Assembly (NCBI RefSeq): GCF_030848805.1
Contig: NC_092358.1
Location: forward strand, 12,564,433 to 12,628,432
Reading direction: 5' to 3'
DNA from: Temnothorax longispinosus
Lineage: Eukaryota; Arthropoda; Insecta; Hymenoptera; Formicidae
Length of the DNA: 64,000 nt
The position numbers and the translations under genes are program-made. Under the pieces are notes generated by a model. That model saw only the letters and a program-made list of their open reading frames with translations, was not told the origin of the DNA and searched no databases. Below, piece after piece: positions 9,791 through 19,391 of the stretch (positions within the stretch are counted from its first letter, which is position 1; each line of letters starts with the position of its first letter).

Positions 9791-10620
9791 AGTAGGTAAT
9801 CGTAAGATTAATATAAAAATAATATAGTTTTGTTTAAAAAATATTTTTTTATTTATATTTAACATTATACAGATCTTTGTTGTACATAAAATTTTTGTTC
9901 ACATATCATCAAACTTATTTTTATTTTGTAATAAATTATAGACATAATATTTATATCATAATTTAACATGTTTATATTATGTTAAATTAACACAATGAGT
10001 GGACCGTTTGGGACATGTAATTTATGTTATATTTAATATTTCCAACTGTGTATCAAAGATATCCATTAGGTATCCACGTGTTATCCACATATCCATGCCT
10101 ACTATTGTAAGTATAATATATCTACCACATGTCTACCACAGATATTTACTCGTTTGTAACAACGCCGCTAAGCGGCGCATAATGGTAAGACCAACTCGTA
10201 AGTAAATTTCTGTTGGAAGCAAATATAACCAGGTATCCGGCGAAGCAAAATCGCGACATCTGCGGGTCTTCGGACCCGGCTCCTTTTTTAAATCTATAAA
10301 AATAATATTTTTGAGATGTTAATTCAACGTTTATGTCCTTTATGGGATTCTATTTGTATATAATGGACATATATAAAAATAAAAAATATTGAATAAATAT
10401 CCACGCAAATATCTAATCAATATTCACTAGTCGTGCAATAGTTATTTATATAAATATCTACTAGATATTTAATAGATGTCCAATGGATATCCCTATGGAT
10501 ATCCATTAGATCTCGTATTGCGGACATTTGGATATCTATATTCATCTAATGGATATCTCGTAGATATCATGGATATACATTGAAGATGTTTAATAGATAT
10601 GTATTAAATATTATGTTCTG
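9791..10620. repeat. AT-rich intron with ATATCC-type degenerate repeats
   Basis: 9791-10040 is plain AT-rich DNA. From about 10040 the motifs ATCAAAGATATCCATTAG, TATCCACGTGTTATCCAC and CATATCCATG repeat the unit seen at 2401-2545. From 10390 to 10600 GGATATCC/TAGATATC variants continue in both orientations. Confidence 0.65.
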
Positions 10621-11451
10621 TTAAAAACAGCAAATTTGAGAATTATATCGCCAGTAGATAAAAAAATTCAGCTTAGGTATCGTTTATTCGACCCAACTGG
10701 CCAACTTTATTTGAAAAAAAAAAAAAACACTATGTTTTGACCGTGGGTTTCGGTTCTTTTCAAGCGTCACGGATACAAATTATTATTTAGTTAAGCATAA
10801 TGCCTGCTACGCCACATCTAAAACTAATCATTAAAATTACAACATGTAACAAGTATAATCCAAATTAATATACAATAAGCGCTTACATAATTTATTGTTT
10901 GTTGAGAATTACAGTATACAAATTGAAACGGCATATTCAGTCGTTCGATCGTCAAGAGAACTTGTCAGGTCGGAGATGTCACTGCTGATATTATGTTCTT
11001 TGTAGGCAACCTTGCCATAACCCTAATGTAACTCTGCTCCGGTGGAAACAGGCAAACTAACCTAACTTTAACTCGACTCTGACTCGACTCTGACCCGATT
11101 CTAATCCTCGGTGGATACATACAATCAGTACGATCTTAGCTCGTGCTTTAGATTAATATTCTCTGTGTCTGCAATGTATTCTGTTGTACCCAGCACATAG
11201 CCCCATAGATCTTGTGCTTCAAGACACGTGTGCGTCACAAACTTCCACGAAGAGTAGTTTTCTTGACCCATAAGCTTTTCGACTTATCCGATTTCATGGC
11301 TTCCAGAATCTTCCATTATATTGTCTCTGACACGTGGCACTCACATTCGGTCACTTTCACTTTAATTTCCGCGACACGCTTCTTACTTTTCTAAACAGCT
11401 CTTGCACTAAATGTCACGTTAATTTAATGTTTCTGAGCTCATGCATAACCT
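10621..11451. other. Intron sequence, mostly unrecognised
   Basis: There is an A13 run near 10718. On the minus strand a weak version of the stem-loop/GAAAC motif lies near 10738-10775 (CTTGAAAAGAACCGAAAC). The rest has no long ORF, inverted repeat or domain that I can identify. Confidence 0.4.
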
Positions 11452-11568
11452 GTTATAATATTCGAAATGTTCGAAAGGATACGTTAGTACGCTACAAAAT
11501 AAAAAAAGACATGTGCACGCGTAAGCTGCCAGAAACAAAGAGAACAGTTTATTCGTGCTTATAGCTTA
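11452..11568 (+). repeat. Dispersed repeat, copy B
   Basis: Second copy of the repeat at 491-605, same orientation, and likewise followed at once by a palindromic MITE. Confidence 0.75.
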
Positions 11569-11572
11569 CATA

Positions 11573-11692
11573 GGGAGCTTTCCAGCAAGCGATACAAGTC
11601 GACACAAGTATTGTTTTATCTTTGTTACTCATTACAAAAAAAAAGATAGAACGATGCTTGTGTTGACTTGTGTCACTTGCTGGAAAGCTCCC
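11573..11692. repeat. Palindromic MITE
   Basis: The ends GGGAGCTTTCCAGCAAG and CTTGCTGGAAAGCTCCC are exact inverted repeats, and the arms continue with GACACAAG / CTTGTGT around an A-rich centre. No ORF is present. Confidence 0.8.
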
Positions 11693-11717
11693 ATAGTATA
11701 GTATCTAAGTAAAGCTA

Positions 11718-11856
11718 AGTTTCCACTGAGCGCGTTACGCGTCGCGTCGTCCATTGCAACCAATCAAAACATCTTATTTTATTACATTATTTGTGACGAA
11801 ATGTTTAGATTGGTTAACGACAGACGACGCGACGCGTGACGCGCTCAGTGGAAACT
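11718..11856. repeat. Palindromic MITE
   Basis: The ends AGTTTCCACTGAGCGCG and CGCGCTCAGTGGAAACT are exact inverted repeats; the arms continue with CGTCGCGTCGT and ACGACGCGACG. The central about 70 bp is AT-rich and not paired. Confidence 0.8.
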
Positions 11857-12042
11857 CAGCCTAATCCGCCGCCAAAAAAGGTATAGACGCGAGAGTGTGT
11901 AACACAACTAAAAATAGATTTTATTTTTAATACTATTGCAATTATTACACAAGCGCAATAGGATATTGATAATATTGCTATAGATGTATAGATTATATGT
12001 GTGCATTGAAAAAATGTTTTCATTAATAATATCTTCTTGCAG

Positions 12043-12214
12043 GAATACCATCAAATTGTTCTCACATTTAAACCAAGTTTAGATTCCAAGTCACCAAATC
12101 CATTTCTTCCGGAACATCCACGCACGTTAATACATCGTGGAGTTACAGTACCCTTTCTTTTAGGTTTTACCAGTCAGGAAGGAATATTTTTTGTACGCAG
12201 CAAATTTTTTGGAC
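12043..12214 (+). CDS. Carboxylesterase, internal coding exon with catalytic acid
   Basis: The acceptor is TCTTCTTGCAG at 12042 and the donor is GTATGT at 12215. It starts on a full codon (phase 0, matching the exon at 114-325) and ends one base into a codon (phase 1). The translation includes KPSLDSKSPNPFLPEHP and VPFLLGFTSQEGIFF. The latter is the family's G-x-T-x-x-E-G block, whose Glu is the catalytic acid of the Ser-Glu-His triad. No stops or gaps. The preceding intron is about 11.7 kb and the following one about 33.8 kb, both filled with repeats. Confidence 0.95.
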
Positions 12215-12388
12215 GTATGTATATATTTGTTTTTGGCTTTATTAACCTTATTTAGACTGTCGGAAAAGCTTTGGTGGCTCTGAACAAATCTCGACATTCT
12301 GTGCATGTGTTTGTTATTTATATTTAAAAAAAAGATGTAAAATCTTTAAATTGCGCCAATTGCAAAAAAAAACATATATATATATATA

Positions 12389-13071
12389 CAGGGTGTCCAA
12401 AAAATCGCCTACTCCACTTCGGGAGGTGATTCAGGACCCAAAAACAAGCAAAAAAGTTCATACAAACATAGATCCGGAAATGAGCCGTTTCCGAGTTATA
12501 GCCACTTTTATGTTCAAAAATCGTAATTTAGAATCCGCTTGGCATCCCGCTTTCTTAATTATTTCTTAAATTAAAAATTTTTATTTTTAAATATTTTTAA
12601 TTTTTTTATTTTTTTTCAATTTTTCAATATTTGTAAATACGATTACATTATTTTTAAAAGAAATCAGTTGTTTACACGGCTATTCAAAATTAGTTGTTTT
12701 CACGGCTACTTGAAATCAGTTGTTTTCATGCCTATTCAAAATCAGTAAGTAAATCACTGCTTTTCAATAAGTTTCAAATTATTATTTAACAACACCTTAC
12801 TTTTAGGTTGTATCTAATCTTTCCGTATTCATCAATGGATCGTTTAAGTTTTAATGAATTAACTGATATTTAAAAATAAAAATTTTTAATTTAAGAAATA
12901 ATTAAGAAAGAGGGATGTCAAGCGGATTCTAAATTACGATTTTTGAACATAAAAGTGGCTATAACTTGGAAACGGCTCATTTCCGGACCTATGTTTGTAT
13001 GAACTTTTTTGCTTGTTTTTGGGTCCCGAATCACCTCCCGAAGTGGAGTAGGCGATTTTTCGGACACCCTG
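12389..13071. mobile_element. Non-autonomous TIR element, CAGGGTGTCC ends
   Basis: 683 bp with inverted repeats of about 190 bp; the termini are CAGGGTGTCC and GGACACCCTG, each next to TA. It sits in a TA microsatellite, so the TA duplication cannot be proved. No transposase is present. Terminus and TA target would fit Tc1/mariner-like MITEs. A relative of one arm lies at 63464-63595. Confidence 0.75.
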
Positions 13072-13082
13072 TATATATATAT

Positions 13083-14519
13083 GGGGCAAAATTTGTCAAT
13101 CGGGCCACCGGCCTGACCATAATTGTTTTCATCGCAGAAAAACTACCTTGCGCCTAGAGGTAGCTATGGGTAAGAGCTATCGAAAGCCGTGTGCAACTTT
13201 ACAGAATTCAATGTGGCGGTACCAAAATGGCGACCAAAACATCTGAAATCCATGAACGGCTTCAATGAAATTATTAGAAAACGAAAAAAATCGTGATTAA
13301 AACAGCTCTAAAATGACCTGTGTTAGAGTTAATAGTAGGTTGACCACGAATCAGTAGCTGGGTGATCGAAATTTGGGATGGTAATCCAATATGGTGGTCA
13401 GAAAATGCATTTACGCACCGCAAACTACTAACAATTGACCGGATCCACTTGAAAATGGTTGTGCGGGTGGTTCATAGACTGTATATGACAAATCCGATCC
13501 CAAAGAACCAAAATCCAAAATGGCGATGATCGAAATCCAGGATGGTGATCCAATATGACGGCCGATTCACTTTGTATTGTAAATCGCTGGAAATTCAGCA
13601 GATTCACTCAAAATTCGACTTCTGTGAAACTGGATTCATAAAAATGGATTTGACACCTAGGGAAAAACCCTTTTCACAACACCTCCACGGAAAATTCGAC
13701 TTTCCATGCCTAGAGAGGGGCGAGAGTGGTCAATTTTACGCCAGGGCGGCCATAGCGGGCGGAAAGTGCTCACTTTCCACCCGCTAAACAAGGATGAAAG
13801 TTGCTACTTTCCTCCCTAGGGAGGAAAGTGGTTACTTTTCGCTCGCTATGACCGCCCTGGCGTGAAATTGACCACTTTTGCCTCTCTCTACAAGCATGGA
13901 AAGTCGAATTTTCCGTGGAGGTGTTGTAAAAAGGGTTTTTCCCTAGGTGTCAAATCCATTTTTATAAATCCAGTTTTATAGAAGTCGAATTTTGAGTGAA
14001 TCTGCTGAATTTTCAGTGATTACAATACAGAGTGGATCGGCCGTCATATTGGATCACCATCCTGGATTTCGATCATCGCCATTTTGGATTTTGGTTCTTT
14101 GGGATCGGATTTGTCATATACAGTCCATGAACCACCCGCACAACCATTTTCAAGTGGATCCGGTCAATTGTCAGTAGTTTGCGGTGCATAAATGCAGTTT
14201 CTGACCACCATATTGGATTACCATCCCAAATTTCGATCACCCAGCTACTGATTCGTGGTCAACCTACTATTAACTCTAACACAGGTCATTTTAGAGCTGT
14301 TTTAATCACAATTTTTTTCGTTTTCTAATAATTTCATTGAAGCCGTTCATGGATTTCAGATGTTTTGGTCGCCATTTTGGTACCGCCACATTGAATTCTG
14401 CAAAGTTGCACACGGCTTTCGATAGCTCTTACCCATAGCTACCTCTAAGCGCAAGGTAGTTTTTCTACGATGAAAACAATTATGGGCAGGCCGGTGGCCC
14501 GGTTGACAAATTTTGCCCC
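13083..14519. mobile_element. 1.44-kb foldback element (giant palindrome)
   Basis: GGGGCAAAATTTGTCAA at left and TTGACAAATTTTGCCCC at right, and the two halves remain near-identical reverse complements all the way to the centre near 13803 (arms about 700 bp). The outside is TA repeat on both sides. No ORF of significance; short frames occur in mirrored pairs. Phrases such as ATCCAATATGG/CCATATTGGAT recur within the arms. Confidence 0.85.
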
Positions 14520-14604
14520 ATATATATATATATATTGCTTTAACAAATAACACAAGCCCACAAAAAAAGTAGGTTGTGCTGGGAATCTGACTATGCTATT
14601 CTTA

Positions 14605-15338
14605 AGCCGGGTACAGACTTGAGCACGAACGCGCATGAGGCAAGCCGATGCCGCACCGAATGCCTCGGACTGAAAAATTGAAATCTCCGCACGAGAACGC
14701 ATGAGGCAAGTCGAGGCAACTATTCGACGTTGCTCCAGTCGTTCAGAGTCAGCGGCACGAACATGGAAATGTTGCAGTGGCTTGTGTCAGTTTTATTATT
14801 TTATATGTATAATTTATTTTAAAAAAGAGAAAAACGAGATGGCAAAGGCGCTGGTGATCAACACAGTTTTATTTAAAGAGAAGCCGATTAAGCAATGTGA
14901 ACAACATCTGTTTACTAAATGATTTGTTAGCTGACAAAGAAAGTGGTCAATTCAGAAACTTCGTTAGAATGTCAGAAGATAATTTTATTTTTTTGTTGAA
15001 TGCCATCAAAGGCAAAATATCGAAAATACTGTAGATAATTTATTAACTGGTCTTCACTTCGTGTCGTGCGCGGCTGTCCTCCGTACGCGTGCTTGAACAC
15101 GTCCAAACTGAGCACGAATTGTCTTTGACGGACCGACAGCGTTCGGCTCGGTCCGAGGCCGTGCGGCGAATAATCCGAGGCAATCTGCCGCGCCTCGGAT
15201 CAACGTCCACACTTGTATGCTCATGCGGCCTCGGCTTAAAGCCGGGTACAGACTTGAGACTTCAATTTTGCAGGCCGAGGCATTCGGTGCGGCCTCGGCT
15301 TGCCTCATGCGCGTTCGTGCTCAAGTCTGTACCCGGCT
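14605..15338 (+). mobile_element. Harbinger-type deletion derivative, TTA target duplication
   Basis: The terminal inverted repeats AGCCGGGTACAGACTTGAG / CTCAAGTCTGTACCCGGCT are flanked by TTA on both sides (14602-14604 and 15339-15341), the PIF/Harbinger signature. It carries a fragment of a HARBI1-like transposase (14924-15034). The right end contains a complete short palindromic copy of both termini (about 15236-15338), and extra partial copies of the GAGGCAAGCCGA terminal region lie at 14690-14720 and 15220-15238. A matching empty site is present at about 19446. Confidence 0.85.
14924..15034 (+). pseudogene. HARBI1-like transposase fragment
   Basis: Translation LLADKESGQFRNFVRMSE continuing NFIFLLNAIKGKISK, then a stop. 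This is the N-terminal F-x-N-F-x-R-M-S ... F-x-x-L-L block found in HARBI1/PIF-type transposases just before the DDE domain. Only about 37 codons remain, and the catalytic domain is missing. The context (TTA duplication, inverted termini) supports the assignment. Confidence 0.75.
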
Positions 15339-15485
15339 TTACGTATTTTGAGCCGCTGAAAACGAATATGAAGTCAGAATTGCTCCATCACCCTCCAGTT
15401 TTTTAAATTAATATTCCAGACTTTAATTAATATTTTTTAAAATTAACTCTTGGAGTCACGAATTATTCTTCTTTACCAATTTTAA

Positions 15486-15965
15486 TGAAACTTTGCATCT
15501 GGGGGTTTTTTGGAGCGCTGATTACGAATCCGTATTCGGATTTTTAAAATTTAAAATAGTGGGTCTAATATGGCGGACATAATATTGCATTTTACGTCCG
15601 CTATATTGGACCCACCATTTTGAATTTTAGAAATCCGAATACGGATTTGTAATCAGCGACCCAAAACACTCCTGGATGCAAAGTTTCACAAAAAAATTTA
15701 AATTTTTTATTTTACGTCCACCATATTAGATCCGCCATTTTGAATTTTAAAAATCTGAATACGGATTCGTAATCAGCGATCCAAAAAATTCCTAGATGCA
15801 AAGTTTCACGGAAATTATTTAAATTTTTGATTTTACGTCCGTCATATTGGATCCGCCATTTTAAATTTTAAAAATTCGAGAACGGATTCGTAATCAGCGA
15901 CCCAAAAAACCCCTGAATGCAAAGTTTTACGAAAATTATTTAAATTTTTGATTTTAAGTTGCCCG
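15486..15965 (+). repeat. About 120-bp tandem repeats within dispersed repeat
   Basis: The unit contains ACGGATTCGTAATCAGCG, CTxGATGCAAAGTTTCAC, AAATTTTTGATTTTACGTCC and ATTGGATCCGCCATTTT. Three direct units start near 15640, 15760 and 15880, preceded by a partly inverted one near 15520. A single unit remains in copy 2 near 19585-19660. Confidence 0.75.
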
Positions 15966-16309
15966 TTCTCAGCTTTTAATTGCTCGGACAGCAAACGGTT
16001 CTAAGAGGTTGTGAGCTACATCGGTAGAAAGAAAATACCACAGTTTGGAACGATTCTGACATAAGCCAAAAAACGGCTTTATTGACACCCCTCCTTTTTA
16101 GCTGCGTCTTTTTTTTTAATTTTCACAATTTTGCTTTTAGTACAATTTTCAAAAAAAGTTGGAGGCAGAAGATGAGCTCCGATCAAGTTGAAATTTTACA
16201 GATATTAGTTTTAGATATATTCGCCGCTTTTCCGCCTAGTTACGTTATAAAAATCAAAAATTTTGTTTTTTATATACAAGTTCACTCCACCCTAGAGTGT
16301 ATATGTATA

Positions 16310-17990
16310 TAAATTTGGGATTCCCCCGTAGCCCTCGGCGGGGGAACAGGTGGAGTGCAGAAAGGAAGGAAAGGAGCGTCGGAAAAAGGTGTTATAATAG
16401 AGAGGGAAGGTGGAGGAAAAAAGGTCGGCGTGAAGGAAGCCGAAAGGAGGTGGAGTAAATGGAGGGAGGCGAGGTGGAAAATAAAGCGGGACGGCAGAAA
16501 TCTGTTGGAGATGAGGAGGCCTGAGAGAGAGGTTATGTTGACGGTAAGGTTGGGCGATGGAGGAGATGGCACAAGAGGCGAGAGCGGCAGAAAAGACTAA
16601 GGCGGATGCGCAACACGCGTTTTCGCAACGTGTGTCGACGGATAAGCGGCAAGATCGAGAGATCGAAGGAAGGGATCGATAGAGCGAGGTGAACATGTAA
16701 GAAATGCACGTGATGGCAGTAGAGCGGGTGAGCTGTGAGACGAAGCGAGCGGTAGTAGAAAGTAAGCGGTGATTATTGATAGAATTGTTTGCGGAAGGAT
16801 CAAAGGTAAAAGTAGAGGTGAAAGAGATAAGCGTGATAGGTCAGAGGGAGAGAAGGGGGCAGGAGAGAAAGCACAGTAAGGAAAAGAAGAGTAATTAAAT
16901 GCGTGTGTTACAGATAACCAAAGAAAGATGGAATGCAGAGGGAAGATAATAATAGAGAAGGAGGCGGTGGAAAAGATAGTGGAAGAGAAAGTATGGAAGA
17001 TGATAAAGGAAGTTAAAGAAGAATGTAAAAGAAGAGAGGAGGAGATGAAGGAGGAGGTAGAGAGATTGAAAAAAAAGGTGGATAGGATGGAACAGAGCGG
17101 GGGCAAAAGAAAGAGGAATGATAGTGAAGAGAGTAAAGGTAGGACTGGTAAGAGGAAATGGTGGGCGGAGGAGTCTGAAAGGAGCGACAACGAGAAGAGA
17201 AGGAAGAAAGTGATAATAAGGATTGAGAAGGAGAGATGGGAAGGAGAGGAATCAAATTCGGAGAAGGTGAAGGAATCGTTTGCGGATGGATTAAAGGTGA
17301 AAGTGGAGGTAAAAGAGGTAAGTGTGATAGGACAGAGAGGGGACTGGATGACGATATTAGTAAAGATGGGAAGTGAGGAGATTAAGTGGAAGGTTTTGGA
17401 GGCAAGGAAAAAGGAAGGGAGTAGATTAATGGTGAAAATGGACGAGGATAAATCGGTGGAGACGAGGGTAAGAGAAAGAGAGGAGAAAGAAAGGAGAAAA
17501 GAAAGGAGAAAGGAGGAAAGCAGGAGTTGGAAGAGAACTGAGGAGGACGAGATTACGAAAAGAATGGAGGAGAGTGTGTTGATGGAGTCGGGCGAGGAGG
17601 AAGATGATAGGAAGAAAAAGTAAGGACAGTGAAAGATGGAAGGAGGGCGCCGAACGCAGGGTGGGGGAGAGCCGGACAAAAGCGAAGAGGCCCGCCAGGA
17701 AGGAGAGAGTCAGAGAGATGCGGATCTGAAGGAAACGGAGGGAGAGTGACAGAGGGGTGCCGGATGAAAGGGGAGGGGAAAGGAAATATGATGTTAGGTC
17801 GCATATGGCCAGGTTGGGTTACGGGTATATGTGTAAGGGTTTGGGTACGTCCCTGTAAAACGTCATGTAAAATGTATGTGATTAATGATTGAATGTATAA
17901 TTGTAGAGGTTTTAGGAACGTTTTTCCAGAAAAAAAAACGCCTTTCTAACCCCGGAAGGGGAGAGAAATGAAGATGATTGATTGATATAT
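16310..17990 (+). mobile_element. LINE derivative carrying ORF1 only
   Basis: Purine-rich plus strand, about 1.7 kb. It contains an intact ORF1 (16928-17623), then directly a LINE 3' end: AAAAACGCC, CCCGGAAGGGGAGAGAAATG and a GATTGATTGAT tail at about 17965-17985. No endonuclease or RT is present. A segment near 16790-16860 duplicates part of the ORF1 (17277-17340). The same ORF1-to-3'-end arrangement appears on the minus strand at 52293-51329. Confidence 0.75.
16928..17623 (+). CDS. LINE ORF1 protein, coiled coil plus RNA-binding-like domain
   Basis: Open frame of 231 codons. Residues about 10-60 are a Lys/Glu heptad-rich coiled coil (VEKIVEEKVWKMIKEVKEE). Residues about 95-170 contain KKVIIRIEKERW and DWMTILVKMGSEEIKWKVL, which looks like the RRM-type/ORF1 domain of APE-type LINEs. 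The C-terminus is charged and low in complexity (REREEKERRKERRKEE). Known ORF1 proteins bind LINE RNA and act as nucleic-acid chaperones. The frame is uninterrupted. A homologous, frame-shifted copy lies at 52293-51560 (minus). The 360-codon antisense frame over it is a composition artefact. Confidence 0.7.
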   Translation: MECRGKIIIEKEAVEKIVEEKVWKMIKEVKEECKRREEEMKEEVERLKKKVDRMEQSGGKRKRNDSEESKGRTGKRKWWAEESERSDNEKRRKKVIIRIEKERWEGEESNSEKVKESFADGLKVKVEVKEVSVIGQRGDWMTILVKMGSEEIKWKVLEARKKEGSRLMVKMDEDKSVETRVREREEKERRKERRKEESRSWKRTEEDEITKRMEESVLMESGEEEDDRKKK

Positions 17991-18315
17991 ATATAAATTT
18001 ATATATATATAAATTTAATTTGTTGTTATTGCTAATTTGTAAATAATTAAAAAATAAAAAATGGAAATTTTTTGCCGATACTTGCTTATCATTACAAAAT
18101 GCATGATATCAGTACAAAATTACTTTTTTCAAAAAAAGGTAAAAAAAGGCACCAAGTGCACGCGCAATGTATGTTGTAAATCCAAAAATCTTAAATGGTA
18201 GTAGCTTTATTTCTCTCTAACAAAATAATTTATAAAATTGCGTTACCTAACTCAACCCAAGTGATATGTATTTCAAAAAGAATGTAAAATCTTTAAATTG
18301 CGCCAATTGCAAAGA

Positions 18316-18362
<47 letters not shown>
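17991..18362. repeat. AT-rich stretch with TA microsatellites
   Basis: ATATAT runs at about 17986-18012 and 18319-18360 (about 42 bp of TA). 18275-18318 (GTAAAATCTTTAAATTGCGC, CAATTGCAAA) repeats the sequence left of the TIR element at 12335-12366, so that flank is itself a repeat. No gene. Confidence 0.7.
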
Positions 18363-18364
<2 letters not shown>

Positions 18365-18772
18365 ACATTCACGTCAAGTGGCCCCTCCCTCTGTCCAAAA
18401 ATTGAAGCGACTTACAATATTGCGTTTGGGCTTAAAATGTTCGTATAAGCGAGGGCTTTTAAAATTTGAGTGGCCTTTTTAAAAAACTCCATAACCCCAT
18501 GACTCCATAAGCAAAATCACCCAAAAACCTGATGAAGTGATCTTACAATATGATTTATACGACTTGTCTCATCTCAATAATCGCTTTAATTAAATTGTTT
18601 GGCCCTAAAACCCTTATAAACTATTAACCTCATGACCCCTTGATCTTATAACCCTCAAAACCCCATAACCCCATAACCATATAGCCTCATAAGCTTATAT
18701 GAACATTTTAAGCCCAAACGCAATATTGTAAGTCGCTTCAATTTTTGGACAGAGGGAGGGACCATTGGAATG

Positions 18773-18774
<2 letters not shown>
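18363..18774. mobile_element. Inverted-repeat element in TA microsatellite
   Basis: Arms of about 80 bp (18363-18443 and 18693-18774) contain CCTCCCTCTGTCCAAAAATT and ACTTACAATATTGCGTTTGG. The centre is rich in CATAACCCCATAA-like phrases. TA repeats border both sides. No ORF. Confidence 0.75.
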
Positions 18775-18818
<44 letters not shown>

Positions 18819-18831
18819 TGTTTTGAAAAAT

Positions 18832-19391
18832 AATTGTTGCGCAACTACTTTTAAAAAATAAAACTTAAGTGGTACGTATCTTTGTATTCCCATTCAAGGG
18901 TCTTCTCATTCCAAGCTTTAATTCTTTTTAACAAAATTATAATATTACAAAAAATCATTTTAATCACAAAGAATTAAAGAGATAACAGTACAAAATAAAA
19001 ATATTTAATTAAAATAAAATAAATAAATTTTTCTTGTAAAAAACTTGGCGCTGCTTTTTTACTCCTGCATACTTCCCTAAATTGTTTATTGTTTTTTTAT
19101 TTAATAAAAAATGTGCTTTATTAAATTCAATCAAAATTTTAGTATTTTATTAAATTTCAAGTCTAGCAGCGCCAAGTTTTTTTACAAGACAAAATTTATT
19201 TTATTTTAATTAAATATTTTTATTTTGTACTGTTATCTCTTTAATTCTTTGTGATTAAAATGATTTTTTGTAATATTATAATTTTGTTAAAAAGAATTAA
19301 AGCTTAGGTTGGAATGAGAAGACTCTTGAATGGGAATACAAAAATACGTACCACTTGAGTTTTATTTTTTAAAAGTGGTTGCGCAACAATT
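18832..19391. mobile_element. Foldback element, about 0.56 kb
   Basis: AATTGTTGCGCAACTACTTT at left and AAAGTGGTTGCGCAACAATT at right. Arms of about 240 bp pair through AACTTGGCGCTGCT / AGCAGCGCCAAGTT near the centre. AT-rich, no ORF. It directly abuts copy 2 of the dispersed repeat. Confidence 0.8.

Larger units (their letters stand above)
14534..16300 (+). repeat. Dispersed repeat, copy 1 (interrupted by a Harbinger derivative)
   Basis: 14534-14604 plus 15342-16260 aligns with 19392-20430: shared blocks include CCCACAAAAAAAGTA, GTATTTTGAGCCGCTGAAAA, TGCTCGGACAGCAAACGGTT and GATGAGCTCCGATCAAGTTG. The copy at 19.4 kb lacks the 0.73-kb insertion at 14605-15338. The repeat family itself is not recognised and has no ORF. 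Confidence 0.8.

Noticed and set aside
16597..17679. 360-codon minus-strand open frame
   Set aside because: Ser/Phe/Leu-rich translation of the antisense of a purine-rich LINE ORF1; the plus strand has the recognisable coiled-coil protein.
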